Of a stretch of 64,000 bases of DNA, positions 34,590-46,965 are shown one piece after another. Source of the DNA: Diphasiastrum complanatum (lineage: Eukaryota > Streptophyta > Lycopodiopsida > Lycopodiales > Lycopodiaceae); assembly GCA_029204225.1 (NCBI GenBank), contig CM055094.1, positions 8,539,234 through 8,603,233 on the forward strand, written 5' to 3'. Made by a program: the position numbers and the translations under genes. Position 1 is the stretch's first letter. Every line of letters begins with the position of its first letter. The notes beneath the pieces were generated by a model. That model worked only from the letters and a program-made list of their open reading frames with translations. It was not told the origin of the DNA and did no database searches.

Positions 34590-35298
34590 CTTTGCTATCT
34601 CAATCTAGGATCTAACATAGATGTTGATCCACCCTATGATATCTAGCAACAGATGTGAGAACAAATTCTCAATACAGAAAATCAATCTATCTTGAATTTG
34701 GATCTTGCTTCAGTCACAAAAGAAGAAGCACATGCAAGCAAGAAGTTTATCTCTCCCACGAGTTTCAAAGTACTGATAAACTCTCTACGAACTTACTTTC
34801 AACTCAAACATAGTAATATGTGTGAAATCAAAAGTCTAAGACCTCAAAACACTCACTTCTATCCAATTCTACTTGATTGATAGTGAAAATTGATGAAAAT
34901 GGTGAAAAAGATAGATGTGTGCTCACTTTGGCATATCCCACAAGTTGAGTACCCTATAGAACTCTCTGATTGCCTAAAACTCTTCTAAAAACAAATCAAG
35001 TTGATATAGAAACTAGAGCAACACACTCTACTCTCCAATACCAATCCAACAAGCTATAAAACATCAAATTTGGATCATTCCTTGAGAAGTAGCACTTATT
35101 AATGAGGGCTGATTTCACACGTGTGAGCTCTCTGTCCTTAAGAGCTCCGCTGGATTAGATCAGCCTTGATTTGATCCACTTATGATAAACAAATTGCTTC
35201 TTTCTCAGCGAGTTTGAATCCCTCTCCAAAATCTGAGTTCCTACAAGCAAAAACACTGATGATCTGATGTATACACCCTCACCTCTTCAAAGCATGAA
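34590..35298 (-). mobile_element. Leader of a minus-strand copia remnant
   Basis: About 700 bp lies on the internal side of the primer-binding site at 35299-35310 and ends where copia D is truncated. It includes CACACGTGTG at 35116. No gag was recognised. The abrupt junction at about 34585-34590 suggests insertion into, or recombination with, copia D. Confidence 0.5.
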
Positions 35299-35310
35299 GC
35301 TCTGATACCA
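35299..35310 (-). other. Copia primer-binding site (minus strand)
   Basis: GCTCTGATACCA on the plus strand is the inverted form of TGGTATCAGAGC. TGTGAAGTTTTT, an LTR end, follows directly at 35311. Confidence 0.75.
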
Positions 35311-35990
35311 TGTGAAGTTTTTAGCACGTGTGAACTTCACCACACACCCTACAAGATCTTACTGAGGTGTTGTGATTGCACACGATTGATCAAAGAACAT
35401 TATGCTTGAAAAATCTAAGGCAAGAGCACAATGGCATACATTTGATGAAAAAATCTAACTCTTCACTATGAGAAATGAATGTCAGAAATAATTCTAAGTG
35501 TTCAGTATGGGAAAAAGAGGCTGCTCTCAGGTAGAGAGAGAAAATCATACATAGAAAACTCGAGTAGAGAGAGAATGAGTCTAAAACACCAAAATCTCCA
35601 TATTCACAATATGGCAAAACATGCCCAGCTTTCCCTACATGAGAGAGACTCAAATTCCTAGAGTGGAGTTGCACGGAAAGTCCACTTAACTGAACTAATT
35701 CACCTACCAAAGATCCACATGTGTAACTGCATGCATGTATGTTGCATTAACTGCATGTCAACCCATAAAACTGCCTAGACATGTGTAGATCACAGAAACT
35801 ACTTTGCATGTTGCATGCACTGATTGCATGTGGCTTGCATGCATACAATAAAACTTTGCATGCTATCTAAACATCTGCATGTCATCATAATTGAATCTAT
35901 CTAACTCAAATCTGAGCTACACTAGAAGGATATGTGCTCAATTCATACTCCTTTTATGTACAACATGAATTTTAGTGGAAATCACCATGG
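35311..35990 (-). repeat. Putative LTR of the minus-strand remnant (right edge uncertain)
   Basis: On the plus strand it begins TGTGAAGTTTTTAGCACGTGTG right after the inverted primer-binding site. The interior is rich in GCATG repeats (TTGCATGC, 35730-35880). No second copy was found, so the right boundary is only approximate. Confidence 0.4.
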
Positions 35991-36035
35991 ACATGACCCG
36001 AAACTCAAGATAGGAAGATAATATTTTAATAATCG

Positions 36036-36260
36036 TCACAACACTCGCGTCACTGGTAGTTGGTCTTCAACTTTTTTCGAAGTCAGAACGGTATTTGGAC
36101 CAAAAGTTATGGGAGGCAGACAATCATCCCATTTCGTCTTGATTCCCATCAAATATTCTAAGTCTCGGAAATATGTTGCGGCCGTGTGGATTGTTGGATC
36201 AGGGCAGTAAATAAATCGTTTGGAAAATTGAACGAGAGCCCTCTTAGCATCTACGTCCAT
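36036..36260 (-). other. Short open frame of unknown nature
   Basis: A 74-codon minus-strand frame with mixed, protein-like composition (ATYFRDLEYLMGIK, LPPITFGPNTVLT). It might be a gene-derived exon, but no family is recognised and no splice structure was established. Confidence 0.2.
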
Positions 36261-36939
36261 CTTCCATTCATATCTTGAGGAGATTTTGATTGGGCAAGGG
36301 AAATAGAAGAACGCGAATGGGGAAGAGAGCAGGAATATTGTGGAATAGCTCTCCCATATTAATTGGCTGCTAGGTGCAACAATAGTCTAATAGACAACTT
36401 ATGCTAAATGTAATGACAGCTTTAAGTGTTCTAATTGCCCAACAGGATCTTAAAAATCAATTCATACTTTAAAATAAAAGTACAGTCCACCGAAGAGATT
36501 AGAAATGATTTGTGTGTGGCGTTACTGAAATCAGATTCAATGTGAAGTATAGTTCTAAAAGAAATGGAAGACCAGTATGATATCGCAAGTTTCTCAAGCG
36601 TCAAAGACAACCATCATATCATTTGAAACTGAGGAGTCTAAGATGTCCGTGTTCTGATCAGAGTGAGTAAACAAGCGTGATCAAACAGCAATGAAAGTGC
36701 ATTCAATCACAACAAAATGACGACGTAATTGGGAGGCTCAAAAATGTGTCTCATGGACGGAACAACCACTAATCTGTGCTTGGACGATCTATTTATAGAT
36801 TTTATCCGTGTATTGATTACATTGAATGCTTATCACCTAATTAGAAAAGTCATTGTACTTGGAAGTATATGGCTTTTATGACAATTGTACATAGTATAAA
36901 CGGTCAATAATTCAGCATCGTTGACGCGGACGAGGACGT

Positions 36940-37573
36940 CGCTGGAATGTTCCTTGTTTATTCTAGACGGCCTTCGAGATTTTTCTCTCTCTTCACATTT
37001 TTTCCAAGAAGCCGAAGGTGCCTTCAAAAAGACGTTGATGTCTTTAAAACAGTTTAACGCATGAAAATAGATGACCTTCGAGATTTCTCTCTCTTCACAT
37101 TTTTGCAAAGAGCCGAAGGTGTGTTGAAAATTGTTAAATTTTTGAACTATGCAAGTGTCACATTTTGGGAAAATGCGAAAAAAGTTGAAGCTGTTGAAAA
37201 CATACTGTATTTCTACAGACCGTTGAAAAAGTAATGTATTTCTCAGACTTGTTCTAAATTCAAGTTTCGTGGAAGTCCTTGAAGATGGCCAAGTCTTCAA
37301 TGACTTCAAGTTATTAAACTTAACATCTGAACTTTGAGATTATGACAGGATTGGTTACCCTTTGCTGGAGATCAGCCGGAAGCCCATTGTAGACGTTCTT
37401 CAAATAAATTGGCTGTCTAAGTTTGTGATTCCTGTAGATATCAGATGAACAGATGTAGAACCAAAGTTGGTTTCACCTAACCCTAGATCAATGATCAATA
37501 AACATGCAGGAGGAATCATGAATTAGAAATTAGTCATTCACCAAGGAGGCAACTGTGGGCTTAATTTCCAACA
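36940..37573 (-). repeat. Copia F 3' LTR (left edge uncertain)
   Basis: On the plus strand it ends AATTTCCAACA at 37573, next to GTCCCCCTTAAG, an inverted polypurine tract, so on the minus strand the LTR starts TGTTGGAAATTAAG. The part 36946-37142 is repeated at 39271-39476. The outer boundary was not fixed and may lie further left. Confidence 0.65.
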
Positions 37574-37586
37574 GTCCCCCTTAAGA

Positions 37587-39265
37587 TCACGGTTGGTGCC
37601 TTGGTATCTTCGTCAGGTTCAGCTTGTTGAAGAATTTCCGGTGCTTGATCCTGAGAAGTGCTTTGGTGAAGATGTCTACGACCATTTCTGTTGTGGAGTA
37701 GTATTGAAGGATCACTTGCCCTGAGAACACTTTCTCCCAAATGAAATAATACTGGATTTCTATGTGCTTGGATTTGCCATGAAATCTGGGATTCAGTGAC
37801 AGTGAAATACAGCTCAAGTTGTCACATAGAATGGTGGTAGTATTCAACTGAGTGTGATGTAAGTTGTGAAGTAATAACCTGATCCATACAGCTTCTTTTG
37901 AAGCTTGACATGCTGCGATGTACTCTGCCTCTATCCAAAATGCGCAAGTGATTTTTGCTTCCTTGAGTTCCATGAAATTGGTCCCCCTGCTAGATAGAAA
38001 CAGAACCTGGAGGCAGATTTTCTGGTAGAGACTGTTTCTCCCCAATCCGAGTCGGAGTAGTCTCACAGGACGAGTGGGTCGATAGCATTTCCATCGTAAC
38101 ATAATATGTGATCTAAACTTCTCTGAATATATCTCATCACTCTCTTTAATCTTTACAATGAGAGATCCTAGGATTAGACATGAATTGACTTAACGTGCTA
38201 ACAGTGTATGCTAAATCTTGTCTAGTACACAACATTGCATACATTAGAGATCCGATTAGTGAATGATAAGGGTACTTCGCTAAGTCGAGTACTTCACTAT
38301 CAGTGTCAGCACAAGAAGATTTAGTCAATACTATACTTGGATCCATTGGAGTATCAATTGGTTTGCAATCAGACATATGAAACATTTCTAAAATGCCTTT
38401 TAGATATGCCTACTGGCTAAGATAGATTTTCTTCTGAAGTCTATTTCTAGTAATGTGAATTCCTAGCAAAGAATAAACAGCTCCTAAACCAGTCATGTCA
38501 AATTCCTTTGACAGATCACTCTTTGTAGTGTGCAATAGAGAAGTGTCGTTAGACAGAATAAATGCATCATCTACGTAAAGAGCTATGTGAACTGAATTGG
38601 TGCCTATATGCTTTGAATAAACATTATAGTCAACTGAATTGTTTTCAAATTCTAATTGAATGAGATCAGAGTTGATTCTATCGAACCATGCCCTTGCAGC
38701 CTATTTTAGATCGTAGATTGCTTTGTGCAGCTTGCACACTTTGTGCTCTTGGCCTTTGACTTTGAATCCTTCCGGTTGGAAGGTGTAGAGCTCCTCTTCG
38801 ACATTGTCATTGAGAAATACTGTCTTGACATCCATTTGGTGCATTTCGAGGTCTTCCGCGGCTGCTAATGCAATCAGAGTCCTGATTGACTACATTTTGA
38901 TGACAAAACTGAAGATTTTTTAATAATCCACTCCTTGGACTTGAGTGAGTTTTTTAGCCACTAGCCGTGCTTTCCATTTTGCAATGGAACCATCAGAGTT
39001 GATCTTCTTCTTGAAGATCCACTTGTTGTCGATAACTCTCTTGTGAGTGGAGAAGTCGACTAGCATCCAGGTCTGATTCGTCAAAAGTGAGTTATACTCA
39101 CTTTCCATAGCTTGTCACTTCACAGCATCCTTGGAGCTAATTGCTTTGGCGAGGCTCTCTAGTTCTTCTGATGAAGTCCAAAATGATTGAGGTGCATACC
39201 TCTCAGGAACTGTCTGAGTCCGTGAGGATCTGCGGATGTTGGGTTGACCAGGATGCGATGATGCT
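37587..39265 (-). pseudogene. Copia F pol remnant (reverse transcriptase and RNase H)
   Basis: Reading leftward on the minus strand: a pre-RT linker (near 39240), MESEYNSLLTNQTWML and NKWIFKKKINSDGSIAKWKA (39108-38920), reverse-transcriptase remains including LYVDDAF near 38570 with stops, DCKPIDTPMDPS and LIGSLMYAMLCTRQDLAY (38385-38146). RNase H follows: EAEYIAACQASKEAVWI, DNLSCISLSLNPRFHGKSKH and VVDIFTKAL (37960-37590). Gag, protease and integrase are missing: the frame meets a copy of the LTR at about 39270. Many stops make it inactive. Confidence 0.85.
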
Positions 39266-39484
39266 TTTTCTTGAATTTCTTGTTTATTTTAGACAACCTT
39301 CGGGATTTTTTTCTCTCTTCACATTTTTTGCAAGAAGCTGAAGGTGCCCTCAAAAAGACGGTGATGTCTTTAAAACAGTTTAACGCATGAAAATAGATGA
39401 CCTTCGTAATTTTCTCTCTCTTCGCATTTTTCGCAAAGAGCTGAAGTTGTGCTAAAAACAGTTAAACTTTTTAATTTCCAACAG
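39266..39484 (-). repeat. Copia F 5' LTR, internally deleted
   Basis: It matches 36946-37142 (CTTCACATTTTTT, AGTTTAACGCATGAAAATAG) and then jumps to the shared terminus TTAATTTCCAACA. About 415 bp present in the other LTR are missing. It touches pol directly, with no primer-binding site or gag between. Confidence 0.65.
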
Positions 39485-39879
39485 ATTTTTGGCCAATTCA
39501 TCGTGTTGATGGTGATTTTGTCTAGAGGGGTACCACACTCCACCCACTTAGATCGATGTGGGTAAGAGACAAAGTGGGGGTTCACCCGTAATTGTCTAGG
39601 ACTTGTCACATAAGCCCTGATGGCCATAGGGTCCTTTTCAAAGAGCTTTTGGCGCTTTTACTCATTTTATGATCTTGATCTCTATGATCTTTATGAGGCA
39701 TGGAAGCCTCAAATTTCTCCATTTATGATGCAACTATCTTTATGCAAATGGAATTTTCAAATCAAAGATCATCATCAAGCATGGAGAAAGCATATTGAAA
39801 TAGTGGCAAATTGGTGGAATACTCTTCAAAGGTGTTGGCAAGAGATTTCTACCAAAGGGATCTTATCATGTATATGGTG
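39485..39879. other. Flank of copia F, nothing firm
   Basis: No supported gene. The 86-codon frame at 39620-39880 lacks any recognised domain and probably belongs to the decayed element whose 3' end follows. Confidence 0.35.
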
Positions 39880-40031
39880 AGGATGCTGCTATGATGGATT
39901 CCTTGGCTGATATTCACTTCATATGCATACCAAAGGATCCACTCAAAAAGTTCTTTAATCAAGTATAGGTCCAACCTTGGATTAATTCCAAGATCAATGT
40001 TTAAGTCAAATACATAACTTTTTAGGAGGAG
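39880..40031 (+). pseudogene. Copia 3' coding end and polypurine tract
   Basis: The plus strand has remnants like LADIHFICIPKDPLKKFFNQ, which resembles the C-terminus of copia RNase H (LADILTK-x-L-x-KDP...F). TTTAGGAGGAG, a polypurine tract, then directly precedes an LTR. Confidence 0.5.
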
Positions 40032-40530
40032 TGTCAAAATTAAAAAAGCCATCTATCTTGAAAAAGCCAAATCTGGCCTAGTAGAAACTCGAGCCAATCC
40101 ACATGCATAATGTTAATTTTGGCCATTGTAACATGCAAAGAAAATTATAACTTGTATTGGGATGCATGAATATCTGTACATTTGTAATTTAGAAAGCTAC
40201 ACATGTAGGAAATTTGTAGTTCAACTTGCATTTCTCAACATCCAAACTTGTAGGTGTCAAGTTTTAGGTAGATATTATCTTAGAAGTGGAAAAATGTGAT
40301 TGGAGGCTTGCTCTACCTCGAGCTAGTACATCCACTATATATGTAAGTGAGTTCTCTCACAATTTTGATGATGAATCAAGCATATAAGCTATTCTCTTGT
40401 CAATTTGGATTTTTACTTGTAAGCTTGAATTGTTCATTCTCTCTCTAACTTGAGGAGAAGGCTTTTATTCATACATTAAATTCTTTTGTACTTTTCCCAC
40501 ATGTGTGAACTTGTTGGAAATTTCACAACA
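40032..40530 (+). repeat. Putative copia 3' LTR (499 bp)
   Basis: It starts TGTCAAAATT right after a GGAGGAG polypurine tract and ends TTTCACAACA. A TATA box, CTATATATG, lies at about 40335. No matching 5' LTR is in the window. Confidence 0.6.
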
Positions 40531-42160
40531 TAGCCGTATAGCTAGTAGTGCATACTTTGCTTTGCCTTAATTACAACATCTAATCAAGGCAAATTTTTTT
40601 AGCCCTTACAATGCTGGTTAAATGTTATACTTCTAGCATTGTCAGGGTTGAACAAATTTGTCCTGATAGCTGACAGTTGTGAAACATGGCATGCCGGCGT
40701 GCCATATTTGGCAACTACCCTGGAAATTTCTTTTGCCCTTACAAGATGCATGTTTGTAAAATTGTAGCACATCACGTGCCATCACTTTTGTGGAGTTTTG
40801 TGGGAGAAAAACTCGCAAAAGATTTACTTGCAAATAGCTAAGCCACCTTTTTTTGGGCCACTATTACAAAGTATTATCGAGAAGTCCCTAAACAAAGGTC
40901 TTAGTATTATGACACAAATTTGATTTTAGGGATTATGTCAAAAGGTTTGAACAACTCTATATAGAACCAATCAATGATATCAATTTTCAGCACCAATTCA
41001 AAATTTAAAATAATGATGAATGCATCATATTACTATGGGAAAAACAACTTTCAAATTTTGTTATGTGGTTACCTTCTAAAGAGGTCCACTTTTTACGTGA
41101 TGTGCCTTCTACTTAGGTTAAGTGTATGCCTTTGTATTATCAAACATCCATTCTAGAAAAGTAGAAAGCTCAAAGAGAATAACGTTCAGTTGATCCATTT
41201 GTAATAATAAACTTTTGGAATCATCCATTCCAACAACACCACGCAGTTTTTTATGACGTTTGGAATGACAATTTTTACATAAAAAGTTTTTTAACAGTCA
41301 GAAAAGTGAATTTTTTCCATATTGTAAATCTTTATGATTACGTTTTTCATCCTTGAAGGGGCTGTTTTGGTGAAAGTGCTGCCTATTTAAGTAAGCCATA
41401 AATATTTTCAGAGGTGGATTTTGATAAGCTTGAATGGCATGGAGTTGCCCAAGCCTACAAGTGCCCAGATTCCCTAACAAGTTACATGGGAAGTCTGTTG
41501 GGCTGGCATGGCACGGATCTGCCCTAGTACTCGACACTGTGTTCAAAATCATGTCTCTTTGTATTTGTGCATGGTTTAATAGCATCTTACATGTTTTTAC
41601 TACTTTATGAGTTGAATACATTCTCTTTGCTCTTACATTGATTAGTATGGCATCTGCCCTGATACGGTTTCGATTCAAGGGTAGAATGTATTGCTATTTA
41701 TGAGTTGCATGTTTGGGAAGACTAGAGAAACATTTTGTTATTGCATTCAAGCTGATAAAGTAGTGAATCTTGTTTCGGACATGGATAACAATTGATGCTC
41801 AGCTATGACACTTGTCTTCCTCACTTAAGTAGCTCGTGCGGTTTTGTTTTGTGGGATGGTGGCAGGTAACAGTTGGGTGTTCTAAAACTTGCTTCACTTT
41901 CTGGTACTCTATACTATAAGACTTTATACAGCTATTATTTTAACCTGTTATGCTATCAATTGAAGGGTTCAAAGGATTTGGTCTTGAGATGTCAGGAGGG
42001 ACTATGTGATGTTCTGTTACTCTCTCTCTCTCATCTCGTGGGCTAAAAAAAAATAGAGTATTGTGAAACGGATGCCAAACCTTTTATGTATACTGACTCA
42101 TAGCTACAATGTTAATATCAACACATTTATTGTCCGTTCACAACCATTTCAAGTTCAAGG
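40531..42160. other. Intergenic, nothing recognised
   Basis: AT-rich sequence without supported genes. It has a short (CT)n stretch near 42020 and an A tract. Small frames here lack domains. Confidence 0.4.
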
Positions 42161-43195
42161 AACAATGATGATCCAAATTGAATCACATTGAGGAGTAGAC
42201 ATCAATAAGAGGCTCATTGTCCCCACAAGTGGCTCGTATTTAACGAGGGGGTGTCTCTTCTATGAAGACATGAAAGAGGACTATGGTGTTTAGGCCCTTG
42301 GCAGTCCTCGAGTATATATGGTTCGTAGCATCAAAGAGAGAAAAGGATGATGCTAATTCAAACTCAACACTTCAAAGTGGTTACATGTGGACACTTGTTT
42401 GAATCCAAATGAATCTCATGCAACCTTTTAGAGTTATTGAGTTTGAAGTGGACAACTTTTCTCATTTCGATGTGGTGAACCATGAGGTTCAAGAACGTCA
42501 ATGGCCTGCACACCATATGCCTCTTTGGTGTCATCATTTTTAGGCAAGACACCCAATCAGCACAGAAACTTGATCACGGAGCCAGTTAGCCGCCTTTGCA
42601 TCCTCAATGGATTCGTGTCATCATTATTATTGTTAGAGTTATGGTTTGTGGTTAATTATGATTTGTGGTCAATTATGGTTTGTGGTTAATCAAACAACAA
42701 TGATGATCCAGATTAAATCACATTGAGGACTTGACATCAATAAGAGGCTCACTGGCCTCACAAGTGACCGTACATAATAAGGGGGTGTCTCTTCTATGAA
42801 GAGACCAAAGAGAAACATGATGTGTAGGCCCTTGGCAGTCCTCAAGTCTGACGATTCGTAGCATTGAAGAGAGAAAAGGGTGCTGCTACTTCGAACTCAA
42901 CACTTCAAAGTGGTTACTTGTGGACACTTGTTTGAATCCAAATGAACCTCATGCAATCTTTTAGAGTTATTGAGTTTAAAATAGCAGACACACTTTTCTC
43001 ATTTCGATGTGGTGAACCATGAGGCTCAAGAACATCAATGGCCTGCACACCATATGCCTCTTTGGTGTCATCATTTTTAGGCGAGACACCCAATTGGCAC
43101 ACTGCAACTCGATCGTGGAGCCAGTTAGCCCCCTTTGCGTCCTCAATGGATTCGTGTTTTCACCAATATTGTTAGGGTTATGGTTTGTGGTTAAT
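42161..43195 (+). repeat. 535-bp tandem duplication
   Basis: AACAATGATGATCCA starts copies at 42161 and 42696. Both continue through CATCAATAAGAGGCTCA, GGGGGTGTCTCTTCTATGAA, CACTTCAAAGTGGTTAC and TGGCCTGCACACCATATGCC. Copies are diverged by point changes and small indels. Frames in them are short and shared by duplication only. Confidence 0.9.
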
Positions 43196-43761
43196 TATAA
43201 ATGGAAAATTGATTTATATGTTGGTATTGCCCTCATAGCTTTGACTCAATACCTATAATAGCTCGAACTATGATACAGGAACCACGCACGCACACACACA
43301 CACACATGAATAGATTAAGATCCTACAAATCATAGTAGCATGAACTAGTAAGCATAAAACATAAATTAAAATACTATGAATTAGGGTCGCATGAACTAGT
43401 AAGCATGAAACTTAAATCAAAATACTACGAATTAGGGTAGCATGAACTGGTAATCATAAAACATAAATGAATGGCATCAGACATGCACACACACACACAC
43501 ACACGAACACACACCCTAAAACCAGAACACACACGAGGAGAAAAAAAAAAGAACATAGTAGAGTGCTAATCAAAAATCCCAAACTGTACGGCTATATCCT
43601 ATTCTAGAATGTCACCACATGCTCCCTCCCTACGACATTTGGGCTTTCTTGTGGAACTTATCGTCCAACAAGAAACATTTAAACCACGTCTTTAATGGAA
43701 GAAAACAAGGGCTACACACCCTCCTTGAATTGGGAGTGTTGGTTACCTTTAACTCTTTCAT

Positions 43762-43763
<2 letters not shown>

Positions 43764-43829
<66 letters not shown>
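43764..43829 (+). repeat. (CT)n microsatellite
   Basis: About 65 bp of CT at the end of the first 475-bp copy. Confidence 0.97.
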
Positions 43830-43831
<2 letters not shown>

Positions 43832-44237
43832 AATAACATGAATAAATTAAGATCCTACAAATCAGAGTAGCATGAACTAGTAAGCATGAAACATAAATCA
43901 AGATACTACGAATTAGGGTAGCATGAACTGGTAATTATGAAACATAAATGAATGGCATCACAAACGCACACACACACACACACACCCTAAAACCTAAAAC
44001 CTAAACACATGAGGAAAAAAAAATAGAACATAGTAGAGTGCTAATCAGAATTCTCAAACCGTACAGTTATATCATATTCCAGAATGTCACCACATGCTCC
44101 CTCCCTATGACGTTTGGGCTTTCTTGTGGAACTTATCGTCCAACAAGAAACATTTGGACCACGTCTTTAACAAAAGAAAACAAGGGCTACACACCTTCCT
44201 AGAATTGGGAGTGTTGGTTACCTTTAACTCTTTCATG

Positions 44238-44365
<128 letters not shown>

Positions 44366-44464
44366 CGAAAATTTTGTAATCTTGATATATCAGCTGAGGT
44401 GGTAATAATCTAGCATTGTTTAGACACAAATTGCCAATGGTTACCAGATATCTGTTTTTGAAAA

Positions 44465-45050
44465 GTAAAAATGTAAGAGCAGATGTCAGAATGCATCTCA
44501 GAATAAGAGATGGTATACTGCCTTGAACAGATCCACATATTCCGAGGTCTGTTCCGACTCCATTATCAATAGATTTGTCATTAAATGCAGAGATTTTTTC
44601 TAAAATGTGTAGATATATTTTCATAAATACTAATGTAAAATAAAATTGAATGTATTCCTACACTACAAAACGTGCATCTACAACAAAAGATAGGAGATAA
44701 ACATTTATGTAAAAATTTATGAGCAGAGGTATACAATCTAGTATATAATCTCTTTATGAATTGTAAAAATGTATGAGAAGAGGTCGGAATGCACCTTGGA
44801 ATAAGTGATGGTACATTGTCTTAAACAGATTCACATATTCTGAGGTTTGTTCTGACCTTCACTGATTTCCACCCCAGTTGATAGATGTATCCATTATCGA
44901 TTGATTCATAAATACAAGTATAGATTTGTATCTAAGATGTGTAGATCTGTTTTCATAAATCCTAATGTAAAGAAAAGTGAATGTAGTCCTACACTACAAA
45001 ATGTGGATCTACAACAAAAAATAGGAGACAAACTGCTATGAAATTGTACA
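44465..45050 (+). repeat. About 298-bp tandem duplication with GGTCGGAA-type motifs
   Basis: GTAAAAATGTA starts copies at 44465 and 44763. Both run through CACATATTC, TTTTCATAAAT, CCTACACTACAAAA and ATCTACAACAAAA. Related GGTCGGAA/TTCCGACC motifs recur at about 44555, 44779, 45281 and 45655. These may be subterminal repeats of the CACTA remnant to the right. Confidence 0.75.
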
Positions 45051-45775
45051 AGTACCTGGAACTGCTACTAGTTGTGTTAGTCAGCTACTTGGATGGTGTT
45101 AGAGCCAAAAAATAGACATACAAATCTGCAAAACAATTTCATAACAAAAACCCTTACAACTATTGCCTCATGGGATTCATAGAACTAGTCCTCAAAATTG
45201 AAGATTCTGCTCAAAAAAATAAATGAACCATAAAATTCACATATTTGTCATTGGAAAGCTCAAAAAAACATCTAAGGGGAGGTCGGAACAGCCTTCGGAA
45301 TAGACACTAGTATACTATGAAAACCAGCATGGTCTATTTTGACCTCCATTCTAACCCTGCAAGTACTAGAGGGATCTGCTACAAAATTTATGTCCCAAAT
45401 CCTATGATGATGATCGGCCCAATAAACAATAATGAAACCTACAAAACAAATATCAGTATTGTAGTTTGTTAAGTTTATCACCACAAAAAATGATTCTAAC
45501 AAATTAATTTTACAAAAAAGAACAACAAAGATCCATAGGGAATCCTGTGTATGCACCAAAAAATTCGATGGCCAATTGAGGATTTGACATTGGAACAGCC
45601 ATTGAAACAGATGTTGATTTAACAAATCCAACAGATCTATATATTCTGATGGGCATTCCGACCCTCTGGAAGTCTGGATCTCCAACACTCTCAATTATGG
45701 ATCTACAGCACCCTCATCCAGCACCCTCACTGTTGTATAGGACGATGACTCACACTCACATGACTATCGAAGAAT
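45051..45775. other. Non-coding flank of the CACTA remnant
   Basis: No supported gene. It carries GGTCGGAACAGCC (45281) and CATTCCGACCC (45654) in opposite orientation, like subterminal motifs of a DNA transposon. Confidence 0.4.
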
Positions 45776-46965
45776 TCAATCAGAAGTTTCCATGCAATCC
45801 ACAAAATTCAGACGTGCAAGCGCACGAGAGCCACCACTTTCCTCACATAAGCCACCACTTTCCTCACATACACCACCCGTGGACTTGCATGAAGATATGT
45901 CCCGAGGGTGATTGGGTGGAAGGTATCTAGTGTGGCCCTCATGAACCATCTTTCGTAGATGTTGTGAGTGACGTGCTTGCAAATACTCACCACAAACGGG
46001 ACATGCACTGTAGCCACTAGTTTGGAGCCCTACATTGAGACAAAATTACAATCAACTTAATTGTGGGTCCAATGTTTAAACTGAAAGCATATTTGTAGAT
46101 GCACATAAAATTTAATATAATAGCATGGATCGAACCAATAGTAAGAATATCTCACCTGAACATTTCCCATATCCAGGAAAGTCGTGCATCGTCCACATCA
46201 AGATCCCCTTTCCCACAAAATCGCTCACTTGAACTCCTTGCCATAGAATCTTTAGCTCATCTATCAAGGGAGCCATATACTCGTCCATATTTTTTGCCTT
46301 GTATTTTTTCGAGATAAGTAGGGTGAGCATTAGGTGCCCCTTCTTTATACTTAGCCAAGGGGGGATGTTGTAGTTTACAAGGACAATCGGCAAAGTGGAC
46401 CATGATGTGGAGCGCAAACCGAATGGATTCACACCATCCATCGCTAACCCCAAATGGAAATGGCGAGACTTATCCCTAAACTCATGTCAGGTAGCATCCA
46501 CATGCTTCCATGCTGGAGAATCAGCAGGGATTCTCATAGTATCGTCCGATGAACGATTGTTCGAATGCCATGTCATTAGTTCCATGATGGAATTACACTT
46601 AAACATGTGGCGTATCCTGGGTATGATGAAAAAATGTCTTACCAGCTTGGCGGGTATGGTCGTCCTTGTAAATCTTGTCTGTAGCGGTGTTCTCCGCAGC
46701 GTGGACACATGCTTGCCTCCTCAAACTCATCTTGATATAAGATGCAATTATTGAGACATGCATGAATACTCCTGTAATCCATGTCGACCGTGGATAGCAT
46801 TTTCTTGGCTTCTTGTCGAGATGTCGCCATGGTGTTATTTGGGGGCAACATTTTCCTGAGCAAACTGCGACAAAATATGTATTTTATGTAATTAGTTATA
46901 TATAGTTTCTCGCAATGCATGAATAAAAAATAAAATGAGATTAGAGCAATTTGTCTATAACACAC
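45776..46965 (-). pseudogene. CACTA (En/Spm) TNP2-like transposase, N-terminal half
   Basis: Minus-strand blocks follow the order of plant TNP2 (Transposase_21). LLRKMLPPNNTMATSRQEAK, IHACLNNCILY and CPRCGEHRY (46860-46690) are followed by IPRIRHMF and ADSPAWKHVD (46620-46490), then GLAMDGVNPFG, YNIPPWLSIKKGHLMLTLLI and DEYMAPLIDELKILWQGV (46450-46215). After a GT-AG intron come ACPVCGEYLQARH and HTRYLPPNHPRD (about 46010-45900). The Cys pairs CPRC and CPVC are kept. Small frameshifts separate the blocks. The protein ends before the catalytic C-terminal half. TNP2 binds and cuts transposon ends; this copy is dead. Confidence 0.8.
46030..46155 (-). other. Intron in the TNP2-like gene
   Basis: On the minus strand it starts GTGAGATATTC after KCSG and ends AATGTAG before GGCTCC, joining the two conserved TNP2 blocks (126 bp). 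Confidence 0.6.

Noticed and set aside
35311-35990. A solo LTR with fixed ends
   Set aside because: The primer-binding site on one side shows it belonged to an internal region, and the outer end could not be fixed.
41298-41678. 126-codon minus-strand frame as a gene
   Set aside because: No recognisable domain, low-complexity start, no splice signals; isolated in AT-rich sequence.
43990-44010. Possible telomere-like repeat (CCTAAAA)
   Set aside because: Only two or three imperfect units next to an (AC)n run; not a telomeric array.
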